Part shown: one piece after another, positions 49,782 through 59,395 of the stretch
Position numbering within the stretch: the first letter of the stretch is position 1
Layout: each line of letters begins with the position of its first letter
Origin: JB111 sp052093225
GTDB lineage: Bacteria; Actinomycetota; Actinomycetes; Actinomycetales; Actinomycetaceae
Reading direction: 5' to 3'
DNA: 64,000 nucleotides
Assembly (NCBI GenBank): GCA_052093225.1
Contig: JBQDDG010000014.1
Coordinates: forward strand, 1 to 64,000
The notes under the pieces: model-generated
What the model saw: only the letters and a program-made list of their open reading frames with translations
Told to the model about the DNA's origin: nothing
The model's database searches: none
Position numbers and translations under genes: made by a program

Positions 49782-50729
49782 TCAGCCCTGCTTGGTCGCT
49801 CCTGCGCCGCTCTGTGGGAACATCGGGACCGCGACCTGGATCCCCTCCTGGTCGAACCGGCCCTTGAGGTGGGCGCGGGCGGCGCGGCCGACGGCCCACT
49901 GCGACCCGGGCCGTGTCTTGATCATGATGCGCATCGTGACGGCGCCGTTCCCGATGCCGGTCACGCCGCTGACCTCGGGCTTCTCGAGGATCTCGGACGC
50001 GAACTCCGGGGCCTGGGCGAACGTCTCCAGGCTGTCCTCCATCACCTGCTCGGCCCTCGGCAGGTCGACCGAGTAGTCGAGCGGGATCTCGAGCACCGCG
50101 TTGGCCCAGTCCTGGTTCATGTTGGCGACCCGCCGGATCTCACCGTTGCGCACGTACCAGACGTTGCCGTCGAGGTCACGGATCCTCGTGATCCTCATCG
50201 TCATCTCCTCGACGGTGCCCACCGCGTCGCCGACGTCGACCACGTCGCCCACGCCGATCTGGTCCTCCGTCATCATGAACAGCCCGGAGATGAAGTCCTG
50301 CACGAGGCTCTGCGCGCCGAAACCGATCGCCAGGCCCAGCACGCCGGCGCTGGCCAGGATCGGGCCGAGCTGGATCCCGAACTCGCCCAGGATCATCATG
50401 AAGGCCACACCGAAAACGACGAACGAGGCGATGCTGCGCAGCACCGAGCCGATCGTCTGCGCACGCTGCTCCTGTCGGCGCCGGCGAACGGTGTCGTCGT
50501 GGCCCACCTTGGTGACCTTGCGCCGGGCGTTGGACGCGGCCTGGTCCAGGCGCTGCCGCGACTCGACGATCCTGGCGGCGAGCCGCACGATCACACGGCC
50601 CAGGACGGCGCGCGCGACGACCGCAACCAGGAGGATGATGACGACGTTGATGAGGCTGGAGATCATCTCCCCGCTGCGCGAGGAGAACCACTCGCCGATC
50701 ACGCCGGCCTGCGCGGGTATGTCTCTCAC
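49782..50729 (-). CDS. Small-conductance mechanosensitive channel (MscS family)
   Basis: The product is 315 aa. Pore helix TM3 is 'PILASAGVLGLAIGFGAQSLVQDFISGLFMM' (in part), the A/G-rich pattern typical of MscS. 'GDVVDVGDAVGTVEEMTMRITRIRD' begins the beta domain. It opens on hypo-osmotic shock to release solutes, fitting the ectoine and betaine systems. GTG 50729 overlaps the PP2C stop as GTGA. Confidence 0.93.
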   Translation of the reverse strand: MRDIPAQAGVIGEWFSSRSGEMISSLINVVIILLVAVVARAVLGRVIVRLAARIVESRQRLDQAASNARRKVTKVGHDDTVRRRRQEQRAQTIGSVLRSIASFVVFGVAFMMILGEFGIQLGPILASAGVLGLAIGFGAQSLVQDFISGLFMMTEDQIGVGDVVDVGDAVGTVEEMTMRITRIRDLDGNVWYVRNGEIRRVANMNQDWANAVLEIPLDYSVDLPRAEQVMEDSLETFAQAPEFASEILEKPEVSGVTGIGNGAVTMRIMIKTRPGSQWAVGRAARAHLKGRFDQEGIQVAVPMFPQSGAGATKQG

Positions 50730-51697
50730 CGGTTGTTCCCTTCCGTCCTCCGGCTCGCGCGGCCCGGATCGCGGGCCCGCGAGATGGCAACACCCATCGT
50801 CTCAACGCCCGCCCGGGATCGCGATCCACCCTCGTCGTCGACCGGTGTGACAATTCCGGCCGCCCCGGTCAGCGACCCGGCGTCCACCGCCGCCACGACC
50901 ACCGTGAGGTCGTCGTGGCGCTTCTCCCCCGGCGGGAGGTCGTCCCGCGCAGCCTCCGCGGCCCGGACGTCGTCGCGCAGCGCGGTCAGCCGCCCGGCGA
51001 CGCACTCCTGCGCGAACTCCTCGAGGGTGTGGGTGCCGAGCTCGAGGAACGCCCGGGTCGCGCCGTCCGAGGCGGCGACGAGGTGGCTGAGCCCCGCGCG
51101 CGGCACCGTCGTGACGACGGCTCGGTGCGCGACGTCGGGCTCGTGGCTCGCGATCCAGTACCCGCCAGGGGCGTTGAGCAGGTCGGCGGCGCGCGGCACG
51201 GGGGCCGGCGTCCCGCCAGCGGCCACCGCCTCCGCGGCGGCCCTCCGCTCGCCGGCGAGCCGGCGCACGAGGAGGTCGAGCCGGTCGTCGGTGAGGTGCA
51301 CCGGCCCGTCCTCGCCCACGACGATGATCGACGAGTCGCACAGCGCGAGGCACTCGACCTCGGTGGCGCCCACCCGCCAGGCCACGACTGTCGCGCTCGG
51401 TGATCCGGCGGAGAGGTCGCACGTCCCGGCATGGCGGGCGCGCACGTCGGCGAGCGCCGCCTCGAGCGTGTCGGCCATCGACCTGTCGCCCCGCTCGAGC
51501 ATCGGCCCGTACGTCGAGACGAGCGCGCGGGAGAACCAGGCGACGGAGTGCTCGCAGCCGGCCCGGAACTCCTTCGGCAGGCCCGCCCCGTCGGCCACGA
51601 CGACGACACCCTCGCCCACCCGGTACGCGTCCTCGTTCGGGCGGTCGGCCGCCGCCGGCTCCGAGACCGCGCGGACGGCCGACGCGCTCGCACACAT
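50726..51697 (-). CDS. PP2C-like serine/threonine phosphatase family protein
   Basis: The product is 323 aa. PP2C motifs are weak but ordered: 'RPNEDAYRVGEGVVVVADGAG' (metal Asp), 'PSATVVAWRVG', 'HLVAASDGATRAFLE' and 'KRHDDLTVVVAAVD'. Substrate is unknown. Its stop overlaps the start of the MscS gene, so the two are co-translated, which raises the idea of phosphatase-linked control of osmotic release (inference). Confidence 0.8.
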   Translation of the reverse strand: MCASASAVRAVSEPAAADRPNEDAYRVGEGVVVVADGAGLPKEFRAGCEHSVAWFSRALVSTYGPMLERGDRSMADTLEAALADVRARHAGTCDLSAGSPSATVVAWRVGATEVECLALCDSSIIVVGEDGPVHLTDDRLDLLVRRLAGERRAAAEAVAAGGTPAPVPRAADLLNAPGGYWIASHEPDVAHRAVVTTVPRAGLSHLVAASDGATRAFLELGTHTLEEFAQECVAGRLTALRDDVRAAEAARDDLPPGEKRHDDLTVVVAAVDAGSLTGAAGIVTPVDDEGGSRSRAGVETMGVAISRARDPGRASRRTEGNNR

Positions 51698-51878
51698 GGC
51701 GCCAGCGTGGCACGCACCACCGCGACCGGGCGTGCCGCGGCGTGCCGGCGGAACGGCAGCGGTCGAGCGCGCCACGGCGACGGCGGTCGGGACCCTGGGT
51801 GATGATGTCGGGCAGGAAGTGGGGCCCGGCCCCGTCGCGGCCGACGGACCCCGGGCCTGAGCGACCGACGGAGGACCA

Positions 51879-52469
51879 GTGCGCGACCTGTTGTTCATCA
51901 CCCCGACCGAGACGCTCGCGGTGGCGCTGGCGACCGCCGGGATGTACATCGCCATGGTCCTGCTCGTCCGGGTCCTCGGGCAGCGGGTGCTCTCGGGCAT
52001 GTCGAGCTTCGACCTCGTGGCCGTCATCGCGTTCGGCTCCGTCATCGGGCGCGCCGCACTCGGCGAGGCGCCGGTGCTCGCGGGCGGCCTCGTCGCGCTC
52101 GGCACGCTGCTGGCGATGCAGGCGGTGGTCGGGGTGCTGCGGCGCGCGCGGTGGGGTGACCGCGCGATGGTCGCGCGGCCGGTCCTGCTCATGGCCGGCG
52201 ACCAGGTCGTCGACGAGCACATGAAGAAGTGCCACGTGCTCCCGGGCGAGCTCCAGTCGCGCCTGCGCCTCGCGGGAGTCAACCACTACGGGCAGGTGGC
52301 CGCCGTGACGTTCGAGCCGACCGGCACGATCAGCGTGCTCCGACGCGGCGAGCCGGTGGACCCGCTGCTGCTCAGCGGCGTCGTTGGTGCGTCGCTGGTG
52401 CCGGCCGAGCTGCTCGCGCCGCACGGGAGCGGGGAGTCCAAGAGACCTGGCACCTCCCCTGACATCTGA
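51879..52469 (+). CDS. DUF421 (YetF-like) membrane protein
   Basis: The product is 196 aa: three TM helices in the first 90 residues, with 'LLVRVLGQRVLSGMSSFDLVAVIAFGSVIGR' (in part), the YetF signature, then a soluble domain with 'HVLPGELQSRLRLAGVNHYGQVAAVTFEPTGTISV'. Function is unknown. GTG 51879 has GGAGG 5 nt upstream. Confidence 0.88.
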   Translation: MRDLLFITPTETLAVALATAGMYIAMVLLVRVLGQRVLSGMSSFDLVAVIAFGSVIGRAALGEAPVLAGGLVALGTLLAMQAVVGVLRRARWGDRAMVARPVLLMAGDQVVDEHMKKCHVLPGELQSRLRLAGVNHYGQVAAVTFEPTGTISVLRRGEPVDPLLLSGVVGASLVPAELLAPHGSGESKRPGTSPDI

Positions 52470-52569
52470 CGGAGGTCGAGCCTCGACACGTCACACCATG
52501 ACCGACCACGCCACGGGTCGGCGAACCGCAGCGACGCCGAGATCGCTTCAGCATCATGCTCTATCAGGG

Positions 52570-52612
52570 CGTATAAGGAAATGTCTTAGAGTCTCTTAGA
52601 CATCGATAGCGA
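52570..52612. other. AT-rich inverted repeat downstream of dnaB
   Basis: ATGTCT (52581-52586) and AGACAT (52598-52603) flank two copies of TCTTAGA, in a short stretch far poorer in GC than its surroundings. There is no ORF. It may be a site for a recombinase or a terminator of the minus-strand dnaB. Confidence 0.4.
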
Positions 52613-52633
52613 CACCGGCGTCCAGCGCTCCTC

Positions 52634-53983
<1,350 letters not shown>

Positions 53984-54094
53984 ACCCACTCCTCGTCGCA
54001 CCCGCACGGTCGTGGGGCCACGTGACGGTACGACCTCCCGGCGCCGCCACCAAACCCCCACTGTGCACGAACCGGCCGACATCGGTGGACGGCC

Positions 54095-54237
54095 TGTGGA
54101 CATACACCGTGAGGGTGTGCACAGCTGTGGACAAAGGTGTGGGTGGTAGCCGCGCGCGCACACTCCGGACCGTGCGACGGCGCCGTTCGGTTCCACACAG
54201 CGTGTGGACACGAACTACTCGCGTGTCGTGTGGACGG
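54095..54237. promoter_or_regulatory. Cluster of DnaA-box-like sequences upstream of dnaB
   Basis: TGTGGACAA (54126-54134) is the reverse complement of the actinobacterial DnaA consensus TTGTCCACA. TGTGGACAT (54095-54103), TGTGGACAC (54203-54211) and TGTGGACGG (54229-54237) share its first seven bases or more. All four point the same way within 143 bp. Confidence 0.55.
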
Positions 54238-54338
54238 ACGACGCCGACGGCGACCGCCCTGCGGGCGGTGCTGGCCCCCCGCCCCGGGGCCACCTACCCT
54301 GTGGCGGCCGGTGCCCGAGCAAGCCCGAAGGAGGCGAG

Positions 54339-54386
54339 ATGTCCCCGAACCCGTGCTTCGCCGTCGGGCCGGACGGGGCCGCATGA
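54339..54386 (+). CDS. 15-aa leader peptide overlapping MATE start
   Basis: A near-ideal AAGGAGG (54328-54334) precedes ATG 54339. The frame MSPNPCFAVGPDGAA ends in a TGA that overlaps the MATE ATG as ATGA. The MATE gene itself has no comparable ribosome site, so its translation probably depends on this short frame. Confidence 0.55.
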   Translation: MSPNPCFAVGPDGAA

Positions 54387-55840
54387 GCGCGCCGACGCCG
54401 GACGACGTTCCCCTCGCGCACGGCGCCCCCGCACCGGACGACGCCCCCGCGCGGGACCACACATCCGGACGCGACGAGACCTCCGCCGCTGAGGACCAGA
54501 CCCTTCCCACCGAGATGACCGGTCGCGAGGTCGACCGGCAGGTGCTGCGCCTCGCCGTCCCCGCGCTCGGCGCGCTGGTGGCGGAGCCGGTGCTGCTCAT
54601 CATCGACTCGGCGATGGTCGGCCACCTCGGCACGAGCCCGCTCGCCGGGCTCGCCATCGCCCAGGCGGTGCTGACGACGCTCGTCGGCGTCTGCGTCTTC
54701 CTCGCCTACGCCACCACGGCGGCCACCGCCCGCCTGGTCGGCGCCGGGCAGCAGGCGAAGGGGATCCGGGCCGGCATCGACGGCATGTGGCTCGCCACGG
54801 GGCTCGGGGTGCTGCTCGCGGCGGGCCTCCTGCTCGGCGGGCCCACGCTCGTGGGGGCCCTCGGCGGCACCGGCGAGGTCGCGGCAGAGGCGGTCACCTA
54901 CCTGCGCGCCTCGGCGGTCGGCCTGCCCGGCATGCTGGTGGTCCTCGCCGCGACCGGCACGCTGCGCGGCCTCCTCGACACCCGCACGCCCCTCTACGTC
55001 GCCGCGGCCGGAGCGGCCGCGAACGCCGCGCTCAACGCGGTCCTCATCTACGGCCTCGACCTCGGGATCATGGGCTCGGGGCTCGGCACGGCGGTCGCGC
55101 AGCTCGGGATGGGCGCCGTCCTCGCGGCCGTGGTGGTGCGCGGCGCCCGCCGCCTCGACGTCCCGCTGACCCCCACCGGTCTCGGCGTCCTGTCCTCCGC
55201 ACGCGCCGGTCTGCCGCTGTTCGTCCGCACGCTGTCCCTGCGGGCGGCCATCCTTGCCACCGTCGCCGTCGCCACCTCGCTCGGCCCCTCGCGGCTGGCC
55301 GCGCACCAGGTGACGAACTCGATCTGGTCGCTCGCCGCCTTCGCGCTCGACGCGATCGCCATCGCCGCCCAGGCGCTCGTCGGGCAGTCGCTCGGTCGGG
55401 GCGACGCCGGGGCCGTGCGCAGGCTCGTCGGGCGCTGCCTGCGCTGGGGGATCGTCGGCGGCCTCGTCATCGGCCTCGTCGTCGCGGCCGCCTCCCCGCT
55501 TCTCGTCCGGATCTTCACCACGGACCCAGAGGTGCGCACAGCCGCGATCTGGTGCCTCGTCGTCGCCGGCGTCTTCATGTCGCTCGCCGGGCTCGTCTAC
55601 GTCCTCGACGGGCTGCTCATGGGCGCGGGCGACGGCACGTTCCTCGCGTGGGCCGGCCTGATCAACCTCGTCGTCTACCTGCCGGCGGCGTGGGCCGTCG
55701 TCGAGCTCGCTCCCGCCGGCACCTGGGGGCTGGTGTGGCTGTGGATCGCCTTTGCGGGCGTGTTCATGGGGACGCGCGGCGTCGTCACCTACATCCGTTC
55801 ACGCGGGACGCGCTGGATGGTGCTGGGGGCCGGGACATGA
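54383..55840 (+). CDS. MATE family efflux transporter (DinF-like)
   Basis: The product is 485 aa with 12 TM helices. The first helix 'LRLAVPALGALVAEPVLLIIDSAMVGHLG' (in parts) and the internal repeat starting 'GLPLFVRTLSLRAAILATVAVA' are typical of DinF-type MATE exporters, which expel cationic drugs with Na+ or H+. A 45-residue acidic tail precedes TM1. A MATE gene beside dnaB is a recurring arrangement in Micrococcales. Its stop overlaps the MFS gene start. Confidence 0.93.
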   Translation: MSAPTPDDVPLAHGAPAPDDAPARDHTSGRDETSAAEDQTLPTEMTGREVDRQVLRLAVPALGALVAEPVLLIIDSAMVGHLGTSPLAGLAIAQAVLTTLVGVCVFLAYATTAATARLVGAGQQAKGIRAGIDGMWLATGLGVLLAAGLLLGGPTLVGALGGTGEVAAEAVTYLRASAVGLPGMLVVLAATGTLRGLLDTRTPLYVAAAGAAANAALNAVLIYGLDLGIMGSGLGTAVAQLGMGAVLAAVVVRGARRLDVPLTPTGLGVLSSARAGLPLFVRTLSLRAAILATVAVATSLGPSRLAAHQVTNSIWSLAAFALDAIAIAAQALVGQSLGRGDAGAVRRLVGRCLRWGIVGGLVIGLVVAAASPLLVRIFTTDPEVRTAAIWCLVVAGVFMSLAGLVYVLDGLLMGAGDGTFLAWAGLINLVVYLPAAWAVVELAPAGTWGLVWLWIAFAGVFMGTRGVVTYIRSRGTRWMVLGAGT

Positions 55841-56958
55841 GCCCCCACAGGCGCCGCGAGCCGCGGGAGCCCGGCCTCGGTCACGAGGCGGGATCCCCGG
55901 TCGACCTTCGAGCAGCACGGTTCGTCGCTCTCGCTGCATCCGGTGCGTTCGCCGCCTTCTACGGCGTCTATACCGCCGCCCCGGTCATGTATGCCGATGT
56001 GACAGGTGGACCGGGCTCACGGGTCGCCCTCCTCATGATCGCCGTCGTCGTCGTCCAGCCGCTCGTCATGCTCGGCGGTCGTCTCCTGCGCAACCGCGCG
56101 CCGGTGGTCGGAGCCGCACTGGTCTCGCTCGCGCTCGGCTGCGCCCTGCTGCCCGTGGCGGGGGGCTGGCCGGGTCTCGTTCTCGTGGGTGCGGGCTTCG
56201 GGGTCTTCGTCGTGGCGGGCACGGCATGGGCCCGGGAGGTGGTGCCACCGCAGGGGGTGGGGCGATCGATGGCTCTGTACGGGACGCTCTCGGCCACGGG
56301 GGGCGCGCTGGGGGCGCCTCTCGCCCTGGTCCTGGCCGACGGCGGGCACGTAGGTGTGGCGATCGGCGGCGCCCTCGTCGCGTCGCTCGGTCTCCTACCT
56401 GTCACTGCCGCCCGCCGTCACCGCCGGAAGGACAGCCTGGGCGAGCCCGCCGGTCACCCCATCGTCGAGGGGAGCCCTCGGCCCGGCGCCCACCGGTCAC
56501 CGGTACCGGCGGTCCTGGGGGCACTCGCCACCCATGCGGTGGCGGTCGTCGCGTACGGCACGGTCCTCAGCTCGACCGGAACCATCGACGAGGGTGGCCC
56601 CGGAACCGCGGCCGTGCTGTCCGCCCTCGTCGTCCAGAGCTCGCTCGCCCTCGCCCGACCACTGGTCGGGCGGCTGTGCGACACGTGGTCCGCGATCGGG
56701 ACCCTCCTCGTCAGCAGCCTGGCGCTCCTCCTCGCGGTGGGCTCCCTCGGTCTCGTCGACACGCCTGCGGGGTTCCTCGCCGCGGCGGCCGGCGTGGGCA
56801 TCTCCTCGGGCGCGGTCCAGACGGCCGCCCTGACCACCATGATGCTCCGGGCCCGCACGGGCGCTCAGATCGAGCGCGCGAGCACGGCGTACAACATGGT
56901 GTTCGACATCGGGCTCGGGATCGGTGCCGTCCTCGCCACCGGCCTCGTACTCCTCTGA
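55837..56958 (+). CDS. MFS transporter
   Basis: The product is 373 aa with about 12 TM helices, slightly short for the superfamily. 'LRAARFVALAASGAFAAFYGVYTAAPVMYAD' (in parts) opens the N-terminal bundle. 'STAYNMVFDIGLGIGAVLATGLV' closes the last. Cargo is unknown. ATG 55837 overlaps the MATE stop (ATGA), so two exporters are produced from one message. Confidence 0.87.
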   Translation: MSPHRRREPREPGLGHEAGSPVDLRAARFVALAASGAFAAFYGVYTAAPVMYADVTGGPGSRVALLMIAVVVVQPLVMLGGRLLRNRAPVVGAALVSLALGCALLPVAGGWPGLVLVGAGFGVFVVAGTAWAREVVPPQGVGRSMALYGTLSATGGALGAPLALVLADGGHVGVAIGGALVASLGLLPVTAARRHRRKDSLGEPAGHPIVEGSPRPGAHRSPVPAVLGALATHAVAVVAYGTVLSSTGTIDEGGPGTAAVLSALVVQSSLALARPLVGRLCDTWSAIGTLLVSSLALLLAVGSLGLVDTPAGFLAAAAGVGISSGAVQTAALTTMMLRARTGAQIERASTAYNMVFDIGLGIGAVLATGLVLL

Positions 56959-56965
56959 GGCGCAC

Positions 56966-56987
56966 ACCCCGGGCCGCGCACCGGGGT
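56966..56987. terminator. Bidirectional terminator-like hairpin
   Basis: The perfect stem ACCCCGG / CCGGGGT with an 8-nt loop lies between the convergent MFS and LuxR genes. Confidence 0.6.
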
Positions 56988-57010
56988 CGACGGCGGGACT
57001 CCTCGCCGCG

Positions 57011-58054
57011 TCAGCCTTTCCCCTGGGACGCCCAGATGAACTGGACGAGCTCGGCGCGGCTGTGCACGCCCGTCTTCGCGAAGATGCGCTTGATGTGCTG
57101 CTTGACCGTGTTCTGGCTGACGAACGCCTGCTCGGCGATCTCGCGCGTCGTCAGTCCCTGGCTCACGTACCTGGCGATCTCCTGCTCGCGCGGGGAGAGC
57201 ACCTCCCACGAGGGGAGGCTCGCGTCCTCCTCGTCCGCGCACTCGAACACGACCCCCACGATGGCGTCGTGGCTCGGCACGAGGGAGCACTTGACGATCA
57301 CGCTCTGGCTCGATGCCTCGTCACGCACGTTGACCGTCTGCGCGTGCCTTCCCTCGGCGGCGAATCCGCTGATCACCTCGTCGACGAGTGCGATGACCGT
57401 CGCCGGGTAGCGCGACTCGAGCCTCCGGCTCGAGAACACCCGCTCACCGGACGCCTCCGCCACCACCACCATCTGCGAGAGATGGTCGAGGGCCCCTCCG
57501 AGCAGTGCCGCGCGATCTCCGGCCAGCTCGAACCGGTGGGCCCGCTCGAGGGCGAGGCTGAGATGCTCACTGGCAAACCGGGCCGCCGTGAGGTCCTCGA
57601 GGCTGAAGTTCTCGATGTCGACGCCGCGTGCGAAGTTCAGGGTGCCGGCGACCTCTCCTGCCACGATGATCGGGGCCTCGAGAGAATGTCCGAGGTTCTC
57701 GCCCAGCAGGACGGAGCGCGCGGCCGAGTCGAGCCAGCGCTGCGAATGCACGACGTGCGTGGAGTCCGCGGGCAGGACGTTCTCGACGACGGCCTCCAGC
57801 ACCGGATCGTCGTGGCGTCCTTCGGCCTCGTACGCCGCCATGAAGGCCGGACTGAGGTTGGAGGAGGCGTCGGCGGGAACGCCGTCAGCGGCGAAACGGT
57901 AGATGCCCACGGCGTCCGAGGACAGCACGCCACCCACGGTCCCGTAGTAGGCCTCCTTGATCTCCTCCGCGCTCACGGCGCGCTGGATCTCCCGGACGAA
58001 CTCGAACCGGCTCGTCAGGCGGTTGTCCTCGCTCATCGCCACCAGAACGTCCAC
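57011..58054 (-). CDS. LuxR family regulator with GAF-like sensor domain
   Basis: The product is 347 aa. The C-terminal HTH is complete: 'LSPREQEIARYVSQGLTTREIAEQAFVSQNTVKQHIKRIFAKTGVHSRAELV' (in consecutive pieces). Residues about 25-170 look GAF-like. The gene follows the alpha/beta hydrolase on the same strand, and it probably controls the hydrolase/ferredoxin cluster. GTG 58054 or ATG 58036 may be the start. Confidence 0.87.
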   Translation of the reverse strand: MDVLVAMSEDNRLTSRFEFVREIQRAVSAEEIKEAYYGTVGGVLSSDAVGIYRFAADGVPADASSNLSPAFMAAYEAEGRHDDPVLEAVVENVLPADSTHVVHSQRWLDSAARSVLLGENLGHSLEAPIIVAGEVAGTLNFARGVDIENFSLEDLTAARFASEHLSLALERAHRFELAGDRAALLGGALDHLSQMVVVAEASGERVFSSRRLESRYPATVIALVDEVISGFAAEGRHAQTVNVRDEASSQSVIVKCSLVPSHDAIVGVVFECADEEDASLPSWEVLSPREQEIARYVSQGLTTREIAEQAFVSQNTVKQHIKRIFAKTGVHSRAELVQFIWASQGKG

Positions 58055-58158
58055 TCCCTTGTCAGGCCCCCTGGTAGGTCATCCGGTCGTCGAGCCGGCC
58101 ACGCGGCTGTGCGGGCCCGTCCTTGGTGTCCGCCACGTCGCGTCGACTCTCGGTGGTG

Positions 58159-58197
58159 GGTAGGTGGGACCGGGCGTGCCGCTCGGCCCCACCTACC
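58159..58197 (-). terminator. Hairpin between hydrolase and LuxR genes
   Basis: GGTAGGTGGG (58159-58168) and CCCACCTACC (58188-58197) form a perfect 10-bp stem around a 19-nt loop just after the hydrolase stop. It separates the catabolic unit from the LuxR gene. Confidence 0.65.
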
Positions 58198-58211
58198 GGG
58201 TTGTCGGATCC

Positions 58212-59351
58212 TCAGATCCGGTCGGCGAAGAAATCGGTGAGGCGGGCTGCCGCGACCGCCAGATAGTCGTAACTGCAGTGCAACGAACCGGCCCCATCGT
58301 AGATGTCCACCGTCACGTCCTCAACGGTGAGCGCGTCGACGAACTTCTTCGCGCCCTCGATGTCCATGATGATGTCGTCCGTGCCGTGCATGACGTAGAC
58401 GGGCACGTCAATCTTCTCGGCGATGCCGTCGAGCGTGAACTCCGCGAGCTTCTCCCGCGCCTCGGCGTCGTCCTTCGAGCCCGAGAGCCACTGGAGCTGC
58501 TGCTGCAGCGGCGGGTAGAACTCGTAGAAGTCGGTGAGGATGCTCCACGTCCCGCACCAGGCGGCGACCGCCTTGACACGGGGCTCGAACGCAGCGGCTC
58601 GCGGCGCGTAGTAGCCGCCGAAGCTGACGCCGGCCAGACCGAGACGGTCCATGTCCACGTCGTCGCGCGTCTCCTCGAGGTGGTCGAGGATGGCCTTGAC
58701 CGGGACCTCGTAGTCGGGACGGCTGTAGAGCTGCTTGAAGCGGAGCGAGGAACCACGGCCCGGGGTGTCGATCATGACGACGTTCATGCCGCGCGCCGGG
58801 AACTCCGTGCCACCGAGGAAGTACAGCTCCTCGGCCCACGAGTCGGCGCCGCCGAGGAAGAGCACCGTCGGGCGCTTCTGTCCGGAGTTGTCGGGGCGGA
58901 CGATGTAGCCCTCCATGGTGACGCCCTCGAACGGCACCTCGATGCGCTCGATGAGCCCGTCGGTGAGCTCGGCCGCGCGCTGGAAGTTCTTCCGGCCCTC
59001 GGTGTACGCCTCGGTACGCCGCGGGTCGTCCGAGTTCAGGAAGAACTCGCTGTGACGCCAGTAGCTCATCGAACGGAACAGGGCTCGGCGACCGGTGGTG
59101 ATGTGCCCCTCCGCGAGGGCCTTCTCGCCCGCGGCGGCGGTCTCCTTGGCCGTGCGGCTCCACTCCTGCTGCCACAGCTCGTTGTCGGTCGAGTCACCGA
59201 TGCGGGCGGCGGTACGCGCGCACTCGAACAGGTCGGAGCCGCCGACGGCGACCTGGGCGAGCAGTCGCATCGTCTGGAGCGACCAGTCCTCGTCCTGCGG
59301 GAACAGCTCGATGACGGACAGGGAGTTGTCCTGGGTCGTGGTCTCGGTCAT
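58212..59351 (-). CDS. Alpha/beta hydrolase, 2,6-dihydropseudooxynicotine hydrolase/acyl-peptidase-like
   Basis: The product is 379 aa. About 140 residues of helical N-terminal cap ('GRRALFRSMSYWRHSEFFLN') precede the hydrolase core, an arrangement known for DHPON hydrolase and related C-C bond hydrolases. Nucleophile 'LAGVSFGGYYAPRA', acid region 'MHGTDDIIMDIEG' and His in 'GAGSLHCSYDYLA'. ATG 59351 has AGGAGAAGAG upstream. It is downstream of the ferredoxin reductase, so it is part of a probable catabolic operon. Confidence 0.88.
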   Translation of the reverse strand: MTETTTQDNSLSVIELFPQDEDWSLQTMRLLAQVAVGGSDLFECARTAARIGDSTDNELWQQEWSRTAKETAAAGEKALAEGHITTGRRALFRSMSYWRHSEFFLNSDDPRRTEAYTEGRKNFQRAAELTDGLIERIEVPFEGVTMEGYIVRPDNSGQKRPTVLFLGGADSWAEELYFLGGTEFPARGMNVVMIDTPGRGSSLRFKQLYSRPDYEVPVKAILDHLEETRDDVDMDRLGLAGVSFGGYYAPRAAAFEPRVKAVAAWCGTWSILTDFYEFYPPLQQQLQWLSGSKDDAEAREKLAEFTLDGIAEKIDVPVYVMHGTDDIIMDIEGAKKFVDALTVEDVTVDIYDGAGSLHCSYDYLAVAAARLTDFFADRI

Positions 59352-59395
59352 CTCTTCTCCTTGTGGTGGTGAGTCGTAGGTGTGCGTGTGTGGGA

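Noticed and set aside
54000..54340. Chromosomal origin oriC at the DnaA-box cluster
   Set aside because: Only four boxes and no AT-rich unwinding region; dnaA and dnaN are not adjacent.
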